Source: Paenibacillus rhizophilus (lineage in GTDB: Bacteria > Bacillota > Bacilli > Paenibacillales > Paenibacillaceae). From it: a stretch of 64,000 nt of DNA. Numbering within the stretch: position 1 is the stretch's first letter; every line of letters starts with the position of its first letter. The stretch covers positions 152,517 through 216,516 of the forward strand of contig NZ_RQPI01000008.1 in assembly GCF_003854965.1 (NCBI RefSeq). The letters are read 5' to 3'. Positions 45,183 through 53,388 of this stretch are shown piece after piece. A program made the position numbers and the translations under genes. The notes beneath the pieces were generated by a model, which was given only the letters and a program-made list of their open reading frames with translations, was not told where the DNA came from and ran no database searches.

Positions 45183-45228
45183 ACAGCCCGCTGTAGGCGC
45201 TTAAGCCGACAGCGGGTTGTTTGGCTTT
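45183..45228 (+). terminator. Terminator after htpG
   Basis: ACAGCCCGCTGT pairs with ACAGCGGGTTGT (one G-U pair), followed by TTGGCTTTT, a slightly interrupted T-run. Confidence 0.75.
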
Positions 45229-45768
45229 TACATAGCCCCCCCCCCCTCAAAGCAAGTGGTCTCAGCGGCGGAAGGTTTCGAAGAATAACTGCAGGTGTAC
45301 ATCTTTTTTCCCCATAAGCTTCTCCACCAAAACCAATGCCTGCAAAGATGCATGCATTACACTTCCATTCTCCTCATTCCGGCGTTTAAGCATCCAATGA
45401 CTGCACTATTGCAACCATTTCCTTCTTTCTAAGCAAAATACGCCGAAAAACCTGCAGGTTTGCAGGAAAACGCAGGCTCCACCTGAACAGCCGATCCCCT
45501 GCCCCCTTCATCCCACCGCTGCATAACGATGGATGGCATGACTGATCGCCGGCATATTACTTGATTTTTAATGGTCAAAATATTGATTAAAAGGTGTGAA
45601 TGCAGGTTTTCATATCAGGAATCACTCAGATACTTTTTGCGGCTAGAGGCTGCCTTTGAGCGAAAGCTAGCGTGGAATACGGATATCGAAGTAGGGAGAA
45701 TTAAAGGGGGCAATGAGAATTGGACCAGGCGGAACCAGTGGCAAGTAATGCGAAGAGAGGCAAAGAGT

Positions 45769-45798
45769 TTGACATATTTCTGGCAGCGGTGTTACGCT
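45769..45798 (+). promoter_or_regulatory. Promoter of N-gene copy 2
   Basis: TTGACA (45769-45774), 18 bp, TACGCT (45793-45798) with an upstream TG. The flanking sequence matches the promoter at 28563 over about 35 bp, but no palindromic operator follows here. Confidence 0.6.
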
Positions 45799-45836
45799 CA
45801 CTTCAAAATACATCGCGGTATGAAGGAGAGTCCCCT

Positions 45837-47021
45837 ATGGCTGACCGGTACGCGCTTGATAAAGGGATTTTATCTGCGGAACTATTGCTTCTACTTACGC
45901 TGCTTGCCGCGGTCAAGGTTGATGAGACGGCAGATCGGCAGCCTGAGATGTTCGCGGACGTCGATTGGAAACAGTTTATGCAGCTTGCCATGCATCATCG
46001 CGTATATCCTTTCCTGTATCCGAAGCTTAGCCGCATGCATGAAGGGCCGATTCCTTCAGAGCTCATCCAATGGCTGAAACAAGAATACTGTAAAAATACC
46101 GTTCAGATGCTCCACCTCAGCGGCGAAATGGGCAGGCTCGGCGATGAGCTTGTAGGCGCGGGCATCCGCGCTCTGTTTCTGAAAGGTCCGGTGCTGGCGC
46201 AGGATTTGTACGGCGATATCTCGCTCCGCACATCCCGCGATCTCGATTTTATCGTGCCCTTAGGCAAGCTGGCCGAAGCGGAAGCCCTGCTAGTCAGGCT
46301 CGGCTATGTAGAGGAAGAAGAATTCGAGGCTATTCTGGGAGACTGGAAATGGAGGCAGCATCATAAGACGTTCCACCACCCCGGCAACAATATTAAGGCC
46401 GAGGTCCACTGGAGGTTGAGTCCGGCGCCTTCCAGGGAGCCGGACTTCGATGAACTGTGGGAGCGGAGGAGGACCAGCAATCTCCTGGGCCGGAATATTC
46501 ATTATTTGGGACCGGAGGATTTGGTTCTGTTCTTGTCCGCGCACGGAGCCAGGCACGGCTGGTCCAGATTGAGATGGCTGCTGGATATCAAGCAGCTGCT
46601 GCTGCAGCAGCCGGACCCCGGCATATTGACCCGGCTTCTTCATCGCTACGGCTATGAAGATGTCGGAGGACAGGCCCTTCTGTTGGCCGCCGATTTATTG
46701 AAGGCGCCGATTGATCCCGGCCTGTCCCGCTTGGCGGAGAGGCCGAAAGCCCGCCGTCTGGCCCGGCTTGCCATGTTCTACGTGGGGCGAATGGTCAATC
46801 TGCATAATCCGCCGCTGCCGCCTGAAGTAGAGCGGCATTTCAAATATTATCAGCCGGCGATTTTATCGCGGGGGCAGCAGCTCCTCTACGCGCTCGGATT
46901 TCTGCATCCGTATGCGGCGGATGCGAAGACGCTGCCGCTGCCGAGGCGCCTGCACTTTCTTTACTTCGCTTTGCGGCCCTTTTTATGGACATGGAGAAAA
47001 ACATTCGGCGAGGAGAAATGA
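45837..47021 (+). CDS. Nucleotidyltransferase family protein, lasso-cluster N type (copy 2)
   Basis: This 394-aa paralogue of the protein at 28697 keeps the same motifs: LFLKGPVLAQDLYGDISLRT with SRDLDFIVP, HHKTFHHP, EVHWRLSPAPS and ARHGWSRLRWLLDIKQLLL. Much of the two sequences is identical by eye. ATG 45837 follows AAGGAGAG; the longer frame from 45720 runs across the conserved promoter and is rejected. It is transcribed alone, between htpG and a terminator at 47053, about 3 kb from the lasso B1-B2 operon. It could be the lasso-specific copy while 28697 serves the polysaccharide, or both may act on the same substrate. Confidence 0.8.
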   Translation: MADRYALDKGILSAELLLLLTLLAAVKVDETADRQPEMFADVDWKQFMQLAMHHRVYPFLYPKLSRMHEGPIPSELIQWLKQEYCKNTVQMLHLSGEMGRLGDELVGAGIRALFLKGPVLAQDLYGDISLRTSRDLDFIVPLGKLAEAEALLVRLGYVEEEEFEAILGDWKWRQHHKTFHHPGNNIKAEVHWRLSPAPSREPDFDELWERRRTSNLLGRNIHYLGPEDLVLFLSAHGARHGWSRLRWLLDIKQLLLQQPDPGILTRLLHRYGYEDVGGQALLLAADLLKAPIDPGLSRLAERPKARRLARLAMFYVGRMVNLHNPPLPPEVERHFKYYQPAILSRGQQLLYALGFLHPYAADAKTLPLPRRLHFLYFALRPFLWTWRKTFGEEK

Positions 47022-47052
47022 CCGTGCGCCTTCTGAGAAACCTATAGTTCTA

Positions 47053-47094
47053 TAACCCGTATTCGACCCATAGGCTGGAGCGGGTTATTTTTTT
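47053..47094 (+). terminator. Terminator after N-gene copy 2
   Basis: TAACCCG (47053-47059) pairs with CGGGTTA (47081-47087), followed by seven T. Confidence 0.85.
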
Positions 47095-47137
47095 GCCTAC
47101 ATCCCTGGACCGAGTCCGAAATCGGCTTGCGGACGGT

Positions 47138-47166
47138 TTGGGCCATTTCGGCCTTCGGATTATAAT
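47138..47166 (+). promoter_or_regulatory. ABC-2 transporter promoter
   Basis: TTGGGC (47138-47143), 17 bp, TATAAT (47161-47166), 40 bp before the TTG start at 47207. Confidence 0.65.
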
Positions 47167-47206
47167 AGAGCTGAATTGCAGAAACGGATATATGGGAGGG
47201 GTACCA

Positions 47207-48136
47207 TTGACGATCCTTGAGGTTAAAAACTTGAGAAAATATTTTGGTGACGTCAAGGCTGTTCAAGACATCAGCTTCACGGTGGAAGCGGGAGAAGTCT
47301 TTACGATTATCGGACCGAACGGAGCGGGCAAGACGACAACCCTGGAGATGATCGAAGGCTTGCAGCCGCCGGATATCGGCAGTATTACCATTGCGGGATT
47401 GTCCTGGGGCAAGGACGAAAGCGAGATCAAGACGCGGATCGGCGTACAGCCCCAGTCGAGCGCCTTGTTCGATCTGCTTACCGCCGAGGAGAATCTGGAC
47501 TTATTCGCTTCATTTTACCCTAAGCGCAAATCGACTGCAGAGGTGCTGGAAATGATTAATCTGACCGAGCACCGGAACAAGCGGGTTAAATCGTTGTCCG
47601 GCGGGCAGCGTCAGCGTTTGGCCATCGGTCTTGCGATGATCAACGACCCGCAGGTGATTTTTCTCGATGAGCCGACTACGGGACTCGATCCCCAAGCGCG
47701 CCGCAACATTTGGGATATTATTCTTCAACTAAAGCAGCTTGGCGCAACTATCATTTTGACGACCCACTACATGGAAGAGGCGGAAAAACTGAGCGACCGC
47801 GTCTGCATCGTCGATCAGGGCACGGTCATCAGTCTCGACACGCCGGCGGCTCTAATCGGCAAGCTGACGCGGGAGCGGGAAGTGCGGCTGTCTTTTTTCG
47901 ATGGGGAAGATGCGGCTGCGCGGACCGAGCAAGCGCTCCGGGACCGTCAAGAGATTGTGAGGATGGAACGGGACAGTGCGAACCTGACCCTCTGGTCGCC
48001 TGAACCGGAGCAGGCGTTATATGGACTGCTTGGATTCACCAAGGAGCATGGTTACCGGGTCGAGCATGTATCCATTCGCGAAATGAGCCTTGAAGATGTC
48101 TTTATTGCCTTCACGGGCAAGGAATGGAGGGATTGA
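47207..48136 (+). CDS. ABC transporter ATP-binding protein (ABC-2 type)
   Basis: The 309-aa ATPase has Walker A GPNGAGKTTTLEM near residue 38, the signature LSGGQRQRLAIGLAM near 137, Walker B VIFLDEPTTGLD near 157 and the H-loop TTHYMEE. A C-terminal extension of about 90 residues is typical of the DrrA/NatA-like drug and lipid exporters. Start: TTG 47207 with GGGAGGGG five bases ahead; ATG 47192 overlaps that site. It is coupled to the permease 2 bp downstream. Likely export of a drug, peptide or lipid; no link to the lasso peptide is shown. Confidence 0.88.
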   Translation: MTILEVKNLRKYFGDVKAVQDISFTVEAGEVFTIIGPNGAGKTTTLEMIEGLQPPDIGSITIAGLSWGKDESEIKTRIGVQPQSSALFDLLTAEENLDLFASFYPKRKSTAEVLEMINLTEHRNKRVKSLSGGQRQRLAIGLAMINDPQVIFLDEPTTGLDPQARRNIWDIILQLKQLGATIILTTHYMEEAEKLSDRVCIVDQGTVISLDTPAALIGKLTREREVRLSFFDGEDAAARTEQALRDRQEIVRMERDSANLTLWSPEPEQALYGLLGFTKEHGYRVEHVSIREMSLEDVFIAFTGKEWRD

Positions 48137-48138
48137 TC

Positions 48139-49260
48139 ATGAACGCAGGCACCCAGCTCAAGAAATTATTTATTGCTCAATTGAAGACGATGTTCCGGGA
48201 GAAGGCGGTCTGGTTCTGGAATTTATTTTTCCCGGTTATTCTCATGGTGCTGTTTATGGTTATTTTCGGCGGAGGAGGGGACGGCGGAGACTTCAAGGCG
48301 AAGGTGGCGCTGGTTAAGCCGACGTCTAGCACGGCCAGCGATTCTCTGGAGGCCGGTCTGCGGAAGATTCCGGTCTTCGAGTGGAAGTCGGAGCAGGCCG
48401 TCGATAGCGACCAGGCCGATTCATGGGTGAAAGGCAAGGATGTGGACGCGGCCATCGTTCTGCCGGAGAACGGGAACGGCGGCGACATCCGCCTGATCGT
48501 CAATGCCGAGAATGAGAGCAACGCCACCACCCAGGCAATCCGGGGCATTCTGGACCGGTACGTCCAGGAAGCCAGCTTTGCGGCGGCGGGAATCGAACCG
48601 GCTTACCGGCTGCAGACGTCGTCGGTGTCCAGCGGCAGCAAGGACATCAGCAGCGCCGAATTCCTTCTAACCGGCATGATCTCCCTGTCCATCGCCCAGG
48701 CCGGACTGTTCGGGATGGTCGACATGGTCGAGATCCGCAGGTCCGGCCTGCTCAAGCGGCTGCGCATGACCCCGATGCGGATGGGGCTGTATGGCCTTGG
48801 AGGCATGATGGTCCGTTTCGTGCTCAGCTTCGTGCAGATTGTCCTGCTGACCGTCATCGGCGTCTTCGGCTTCGGCGCGAACCTGAACCTTAATCTGCCG
48901 GTACTGATAATCGCCTTTTTCATCGGGGTTCTGGCCTTCAACGCCCTCGGCTATCTGATTTCTTCCTTCAGCAAATCCCTGGAGTCCTACATGGGTGTGG
49001 CGAACATCACCAGCTTCCTGATGATGTTCATCAGCGGAGTCTTCTTCGCCACCAGCACCTTGCCCGACTGGCTGAAACCAGTCACCCGGGTGCTGCCGCT
49101 GACCTATTTCGTGGAAGGGATGCGGGACGGCATGGTGTATGGTTCCGGCCTCTTCAACGCCGCGTTCTGGAGCGGCATCGGCATCCTCACCCTGTGGGGC
49201 GCGGCGGCGTTCTCCCTCGGGGCGCTGATTTACCGGAAGGCTAAGGTGGAGGTACGATAG
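48139..49260 (+). CDS. ABC transporter permease (ABC-2 type)
   Basis: The 373-aa permease has one N-terminal helix (WFWNLFFPVILMVLFMVIFGGG), a large external domain (about 45-190) and five C-terminal helices with SGVFFATSTLPDWLKPV between them, as in YhgE/DrrB-like exporters. ATG 48139 has GGAGGG seven bases ahead and follows the ATPase stop by 2 bp. Together they form one exporter. Confidence 0.88.
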   Translation: MNAGTQLKKLFIAQLKTMFREKAVWFWNLFFPVILMVLFMVIFGGGGDGGDFKAKVALVKPTSSTASDSLEAGLRKIPVFEWKSEQAVDSDQADSWVKGKDVDAAIVLPENGNGGDIRLIVNAENESNATTQAIRGILDRYVQEASFAAAGIEPAYRLQTSSVSSGSKDISSAEFLLTGMISLSIAQAGLFGMVDMVEIRRSGLLKRLRMTPMRMGLYGLGGMMVRFVLSFVQIVLLTVIGVFGFGANLNLNLPVLIIAFFIGVLAFNALGYLISSFSKSLESYMGVANITSFLMMFISGVFFATSTLPDWLKPVTRVLPLTYFVEGMRDGMVYGSGLFNAAFWSGIGILTLWGAAAFSLGALIYRKAKVEVR

Positions 49261-49319
49261 GGTTGAGGCAACAGTTATACGGGAAATGAATGGCTATACA
49301 TGAACGGGTGGCTGTCCCA

Positions 49320-49341
49320 TAAGGGGCGGCCGCCCTTTTTT
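49320..49341 (+). terminator. Possible terminator after ABC permease
   Basis: A G/C-rich inverted repeat (AGGGGCG...CGCCCT) followed by six T lies 60 bp past the permease stop. The loop as drawn is very short, so confidence is limited. The rest of the 229-bp gap shows nothing clear. Confidence 0.5.
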
Positions 49342-49489
49342 GCTTTGATCCGAAAGAGCGAGCAATATCTAACTCCCCCGTTTTACATAAAGCCCCCTTT
49401 ATTTTTACGTTCCTATCATTTCCCAGGTTTATGCTGGAAGTATTTGATGCTGCCAAGAACGGCAGGCGGCGGTTTAGGAGGATGGGGAA

Positions 49490-50581
49490 GTGGTTTGGAA
49501 ATGGAGCAGACGGTTGGCTGTATTTTTTTCAATGCTGGGTTTCATGCTTGCGTCAGGGGCGCCGGTTTCATTGGCCCATGGAAACAATAGTCTGGCCTAT
49601 TCGGATATTTCGGCGGGCGATGGATTTATTAAGTATGTGCTGCAGATTGATATGTACGATCTGAGAGCGGCGGCGGCCCCGAATGATCCGGACATAGGAT
49701 TGTCTACTCCCGAGGTGCTGGAACGGTTCGTCACCGGGAGCAAGGGGGATGTGGAGCATTACCTGCTGTCACATACAAGCCTATATGCGGATTCTCTGCC
49801 GCTGACAGGAAAGCTGACCGATCTCCGCGTCATTCAAAAAGAAAACGAGCTCCAGCCGTTTGCGGAAGCTGTATTGACGTATCCGGCCGATAGAGTTCCA
49901 AGAAGTCTCCTATTTCATTACGACCTCGTTTTCGACAGCGATCAATGGCATATCAATTATGTAACGGTCAATCTGGGCGATTTGAAGAAAGAGGCCGTAA
50001 TTGTGAACGAACTTAGGGATATTCATGTGGGCGGTGCGAGTCTGAACGATACGGCCAGCCATTTTGTTCAGCTTGGAATCGGGCGTTTATTTAAGGGAAT
50101 TGAGTCTCTTCTGTTTATTATGCTCCTGCTGACAGGGTGCCGCTCGTTGAAGCAAAGTCTTGCGGCGGCTGCCGTATTCGCGGGAGCAATTTCATTGTCC
50201 CTGACCCTAGCCGCTCTGAATATCGCGGATATGCCTGCTTCTTTTACCGCGTCCATTCTTCCGCTGAGTTTGATTTGCGCCGCCTTGATTCTTTTGCCGA
50301 ACCGGAGCAACTTTAAGTTCCTGATCGGGCTTGCCGGATTATTCGGCCTATTGCACGGATTCGGGTTCGCCGAAGCATTATACGGACTCCGGGCGGAGGA
50401 TGGCTATTTTGCCGCTTCGTGGATTGCCTTTATTGCCGGCGTCGAAGCCGGTTTGGTTATCGCTGCCGCGGTTTGGTATGCCGCAATTCTGCTGTTGCGC
50501 TCAATCGGACGGTCGGTTCCCGCGCTTCAGGCGGCGGCAGGCTTGTTCGGCCTCATTGTGTTCCTAATAAAAAGCTTCTAA
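49490..50581 (+). CDS. HupE/UreJ-like membrane protein
   Basis: The 363-aa protein has a signal peptide ending at SLA|HGNN, so the mature N-terminus starts at a His. An extracellular domain of about 170 residues follows, then six or seven membrane helices with IGRLFKGIESLLFIMLLL and FGLLHGFGFAEAL. This is the HupE/UreJ-like family (metal-permease-like), whose substrate is unproven. GTG 49490 has AGGAGG eight bases ahead. A second family member is at 53389, on the far side of the SLH phosphatase. The first helix here lacks the HILTGYDHLLF motif of that paralogue, so it may not transport the same ion. Confidence 0.75.
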   Translation: MVWKWSRRLAVFFSMLGFMLASGAPVSLAHGNNSLAYSDISAGDGFIKYVLQIDMYDLRAAAAPNDPDIGLSTPEVLERFVTGSKGDVEHYLLSHTSLYADSLPLTGKLTDLRVIQKENELQPFAEAVLTYPADRVPRSLLFHYDLVFDSDQWHINYVTVNLGDLKKEAVIVNELRDIHVGGASLNDTASHFVQLGIGRLFKGIESLLFIMLLLTGCRSLKQSLAAAAVFAGAISLSLTLAALNIADMPASFTASILPLSLICAALILLPNRSNFKFLIGLAGLFGLLHGFGFAEALYGLRAEDGYFAASWIAFIAGVEAGLVIAAAVWYAAILLLRSIGRSVPALQAAAGLFGLIVFLIKSF

Positions 50582-50760
50582 ATTAAAATTAAAAACCTCC
50601 CAGTAAAGGCCTATGTCTGACGTTAGGATCCGCTTTGCCCTTGAGACGTTTTGTGCATCTTACATATTTATACATGGATAATCTTTCCCGGCATTTCCGT
50701 TAACAAATGAGGACTATATTGGTACAAGCGTGGACAAATCTTAGGTAAGGGGTGTTTTAA

Positions 50761-53223
50761 TTGTTGAAGAAATTCAGTAAGGAGCAGCGGCGGCTGTATA
50801 GTGCATGCATTTTGACATTGTCGGCACTGCTGGTTCTGAGCGTGCTTCCTTCGAAGCTTCCCGGCATCAATGCGAATCTTAGTCCGGTAAGTGTCGTGAA
50901 GGCTGCAGTTCCTTATGCCGTCAAGGATATTGCGCTTAATCCCGGGGCAGAGGAGAGCCAATTGAATTTTACATGGTACACACCCGGGGAACCGGCAGCC
51001 AGTATTGTTCAGATGGTAAAAAGATCCGATATGACGGGCAGCGTCTTCCCAACGGGCTCCAAAGTAATGTCTTTCACAGGTACAGCTTCTCAAGCCGCAA
51101 CGGTTACGGAGGTAGTTTACTACTCCAACAAGGTTACGGCCACGGGCCTTGCTCCGAAGACCCAATATGTATACCGCGTGGGTGACGGTACCAGCGGGCA
51201 TTGGAGCCCGACCTACGATTTTGCCACTCAAGATCCTTATAATTACTCCTTGATGTTTGTCGGCGACCCCCAGATCGGTTCTTCCGGCAGTGTGACGAAT
51301 GATACTTACGGCTGGACCAAAACGCTGAATCAGGCAGTCGGAAATTTCCCGGCTTTCAGCTTTATTATGTCCGCGGGCGACCAGGTCGAGCATAGCACCA
51401 GCGAAACGGAATATGACGCTTTTGAAAGTCCTGACGTGCTGAGAAATCTGCCTGTGGCGACGGTTGTCGGCAACCACGACACCAGTGTGAACTATAAATA
51501 TCATTATAACGTGCCTAACGAATCGACTCTTGGCAGCACCAACGCCAGCGGCGACTACTATTATACTTACGGCGACACGCTGTTCATGGTGCTGAACACT
51601 AACAATTTGAACGGCGCTGAGCATGGTCAGTTTATGGAAGAGACCGTCGCGAAGGTTCCGAACACGAAGTGGAGAATCGTTACTTTCCATCATGATATTT
51701 ACGGCGCCGGTCCTCACTCCACGGAAGTCAAGATTACCGGTCTCAGACAAGCCCTGTTTCCTTTCTTCGACAAGCTGGATGTAGACATGATCTTCATGGG
51801 CCATGACCATTCCTATGTCAGAACCTATGTGATGAACGGTGATAACGTGCAGGGCAGACAGCTTGTGGACGGACAGGGAAGAGACGTAAATCCTGCCGGC
51901 AACACTTACGTCACCGCTAACTCCGCGAGCGGAAGCAAATACTATGAACTGCAGGCGATTCCCGAAATTTACTCCGAGGTCAGAAGCCAGCTCCATACAC
52001 CGACCTTCTCGACTATCAACGTTACCCCTAACAGCATTTCGGTGAATACCTACCGTTCGGATACGCTGCAGAAGCTCGACAGCTACGGACTGGTTAAGGA
52101 TGCTGAACCCGTAAAAATTTATACCAAGCAAGCAAAACTGGACTACACAGCGTCGGGCATTGAATATTATTACGCGATCAAGAACGCCAATGCGGTGCAA
52201 AAACTGGATACGACGTTTAAGTACGACACCTCAAAGATCAGCCTTAAAAAGGTGGAACTGGTAACCCCGGATAGCGGAACCTTTACTTATACGGATAACG
52301 GGGGAGAAGTAAAAGTAAGCGCAAATCTTGCGGCTCCGATCCGGTCCTATGTGTATGGAACGTATAAGGATGCTATTAAGCTGACCTTCGAGCTTAAGGC
52401 CACCAAGCAAAGTTCGGTAACCACAAGCGTTCAACTTACAAGCTCTGTGCTGACTACGCAAAATAAACACAGAACAGCGGCTTCCGTCATAGAAAACGGC
52501 ACGGCCGAGGTTACTGCCAATGTGCCGGTGCCTCCCGCAGGTTCGAGCGTCTCGCCGGGCACGCCAGCAGGCCCGGGGACACCAGTCGGCACAGGCGTGG
52601 CGGCGCCGGCCGACACTGCCGCACCGAGTCCGTCCGCTTCCAGCGCATCTGCAGCAAGCGGCAGCAATGGCGGAACCGCGGCTGCACCATCGTTTACCGA
52701 TGTTCCATCAGGATATTGGGCGGCTTCGGCCATTCAAGATCTGGTCTCCAAGCAGATTCTGAACGGTACAAGCAGCAGTGCTTTCGAACCTAAACGCAGC
52801 GTAACTCGCGCCGAATTTACGGCCATGCTGGTCAGAGCCCTCCAGCTTACGGGAACAGGCGATGTGGCTTTTAAAGATGTGAAAGCCGGAGACTGGTATG
52901 CCGATTCGGTTGCGGCGGCCGTAAAAGCGGGAATCGTTAAGGGGAACAGCTCCGCGACTTTCGGAGCCAAATCCAATATCACCCGCGAGGAAATGGTTAC
53001 TATGCTTATGCGCGGATATGCGAAGCAGCACGGCGCAGCTTCTACGAATCCTGCGGCATCATTCAAGGATGAATCCAAAATCTCATCGTGGGCCTTGTCC
53101 TATGTCAAACAAGCGGCTGCCCTTGATCTTGTTGGCGGACGCGAAGAGAACACGTTCCAGCCTCGCGGCATTACAACCCGCGCGGAGGCGGCTGTGGCGA
53201 TCTATAATCTGCTGAAACTGTAA
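50761..53223 (+). CDS. SLH-anchored metallophosphoesterase
   Basis: The 820-aa protein has a signal sequence and a purple-acid-phosphatase-like Fn3 domain (about 55-150). A calcineurin-type phosphoesterase domain follows with GDPQIG, SAGDQVEH, GNHDTS, HHDIYGAG and GHDHSYVRTY (about 170-370) as metal ligands. A cohesin-like beta domain (about 450-580) comes next, then a Pro/Ser/Ala linker and three SLH domains (about 640-820). It should hydrolyse phosphate esters at the cell wall. The start is TTG 50761 or 50764 behind AAGGGG. No SinR-type palindrome precedes it. Confidence 0.88.
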   Translation: MLKKFSKEQRRLYSACILTLSALLVLSVLPSKLPGINANLSPVSVVKAAVPYAVKDIALNPGAEESQLNFTWYTPGEPAASIVQMVKRSDMTGSVFPTGSKVMSFTGTASQAATVTEVVYYSNKVTATGLAPKTQYVYRVGDGTSGHWSPTYDFATQDPYNYSLMFVGDPQIGSSGSVTNDTYGWTKTLNQAVGNFPAFSFIMSAGDQVEHSTSETEYDAFESPDVLRNLPVATVVGNHDTSVNYKYHYNVPNESTLGSTNASGDYYYTYGDTLFMVLNTNNLNGAEHGQFMEETVAKVPNTKWRIVTFHHDIYGAGPHSTEVKITGLRQALFPFFDKLDVDMIFMGHDHSYVRTYVMNGDNVQGRQLVDGQGRDVNPAGNTYVTANSASGSKYYELQAIPEIYSEVRSQLHTPTFSTINVTPNSISVNTYRSDTLQKLDSYGLVKDAEPVKIYTKQAKLDYTASGIEYYYAIKNANAVQKLDTTFKYDTSKISLKKVELVTPDSGTFTYTDNGGEVKVSANLAAPIRSYVYGTYKDAIKLTFELKATKQSSVTTSVQLTSSVLTTQNKHRTAASVIENGTAEVTANVPVPPAGSSVSPGTPAGPGTPVGTGVAAPADTAAPSPSASSASAASGSNGGTAAAPSFTDVPSGYWAASAIQDLVSKQILNGTSSSAFEPKRSVTRAEFTAMLVRALQLTGTGDVAFKDVKAGDWYADSVAAAVKAGIVKGNSSATFGAKSNITREEMVTMLMRGYAKQHGAASTNPAASFKDESKISSWALSYVKQAAALDLVGGREENTFQPRGITTRAEAAVAIYNLLKL

Positions 53224-53238
53224 GAGTAAGAGCAACGG

Positions 53239-53270
53239 GAATGCCGTTCTTAACGAGCGGCATTCTTGTT
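53239..53270 (+). terminator. Terminator after SLH phosphatase
   Basis: GAATGCCG pairs with CGGCATTC across an 11-base loop, followed by TTGTTATATTTT. Confidence 0.75.
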
Positions 53271-53290
53271 ATATTTTCCAATTGCAAGCA

Positions 53291-53375
53291 TGTATAAGCC
53301 GCGCACTTATAAGCGTCCTTATTTTTCTACGAGTAACGAATGCCGTCTTTAAGAGATGGCGTGCCGTTTCTTTTT
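53291..53375. repeat. Structured dispersed repeat, copy 3
   Basis: TGTATAAGC, GCGCACTTA, TTTTTCTACGAGTAACG, TGCC and GTGCCGTTTCTTTTT appear in the same order as copies 1 and 2. The copy ends two bases before the ribosome site of the next gene, so it forms that gene's leader. Confidence 0.65.
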
Positions 53376-53388
53376 GGGAGGAAAGACA

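Larger units (their letters stand above)
45155..45836. other. Long gap between htpG and second N gene
   Basis: This 682-bp region has the htpG terminator, then a run of 11 C (45236-45246) and a pyrimidine-rich stretch. The latter carries CTGCA/GCAGG inverted phrases near 45460 that recall the 27541-27700 gap. The promoter of the next gene is at 45769. Open frames from 45571 and 45720 lack ribosome sites and family features. Confidence 0.5.

Noticed and set aside
45236..45246. Run of 11 C as a phase-variation tract
   Set aside because: It lies between a terminator and non-coding DNA, over 500 bp from any promoter, so no gene would be switched; it may also be a sequencing-sensitive homopolymer.
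45571..46077. Open frame of 168 codons ahead of the second N gene
   Set aside because: No ribosome site at its start, no family features, and it overlaps the better supported N gene in another frame.
50668..52200. Long minus-strand frame opposite the SLH phosphatase
   Set aside because: Antisense to a gene with clear catalytic motifs; no recognisable domains.
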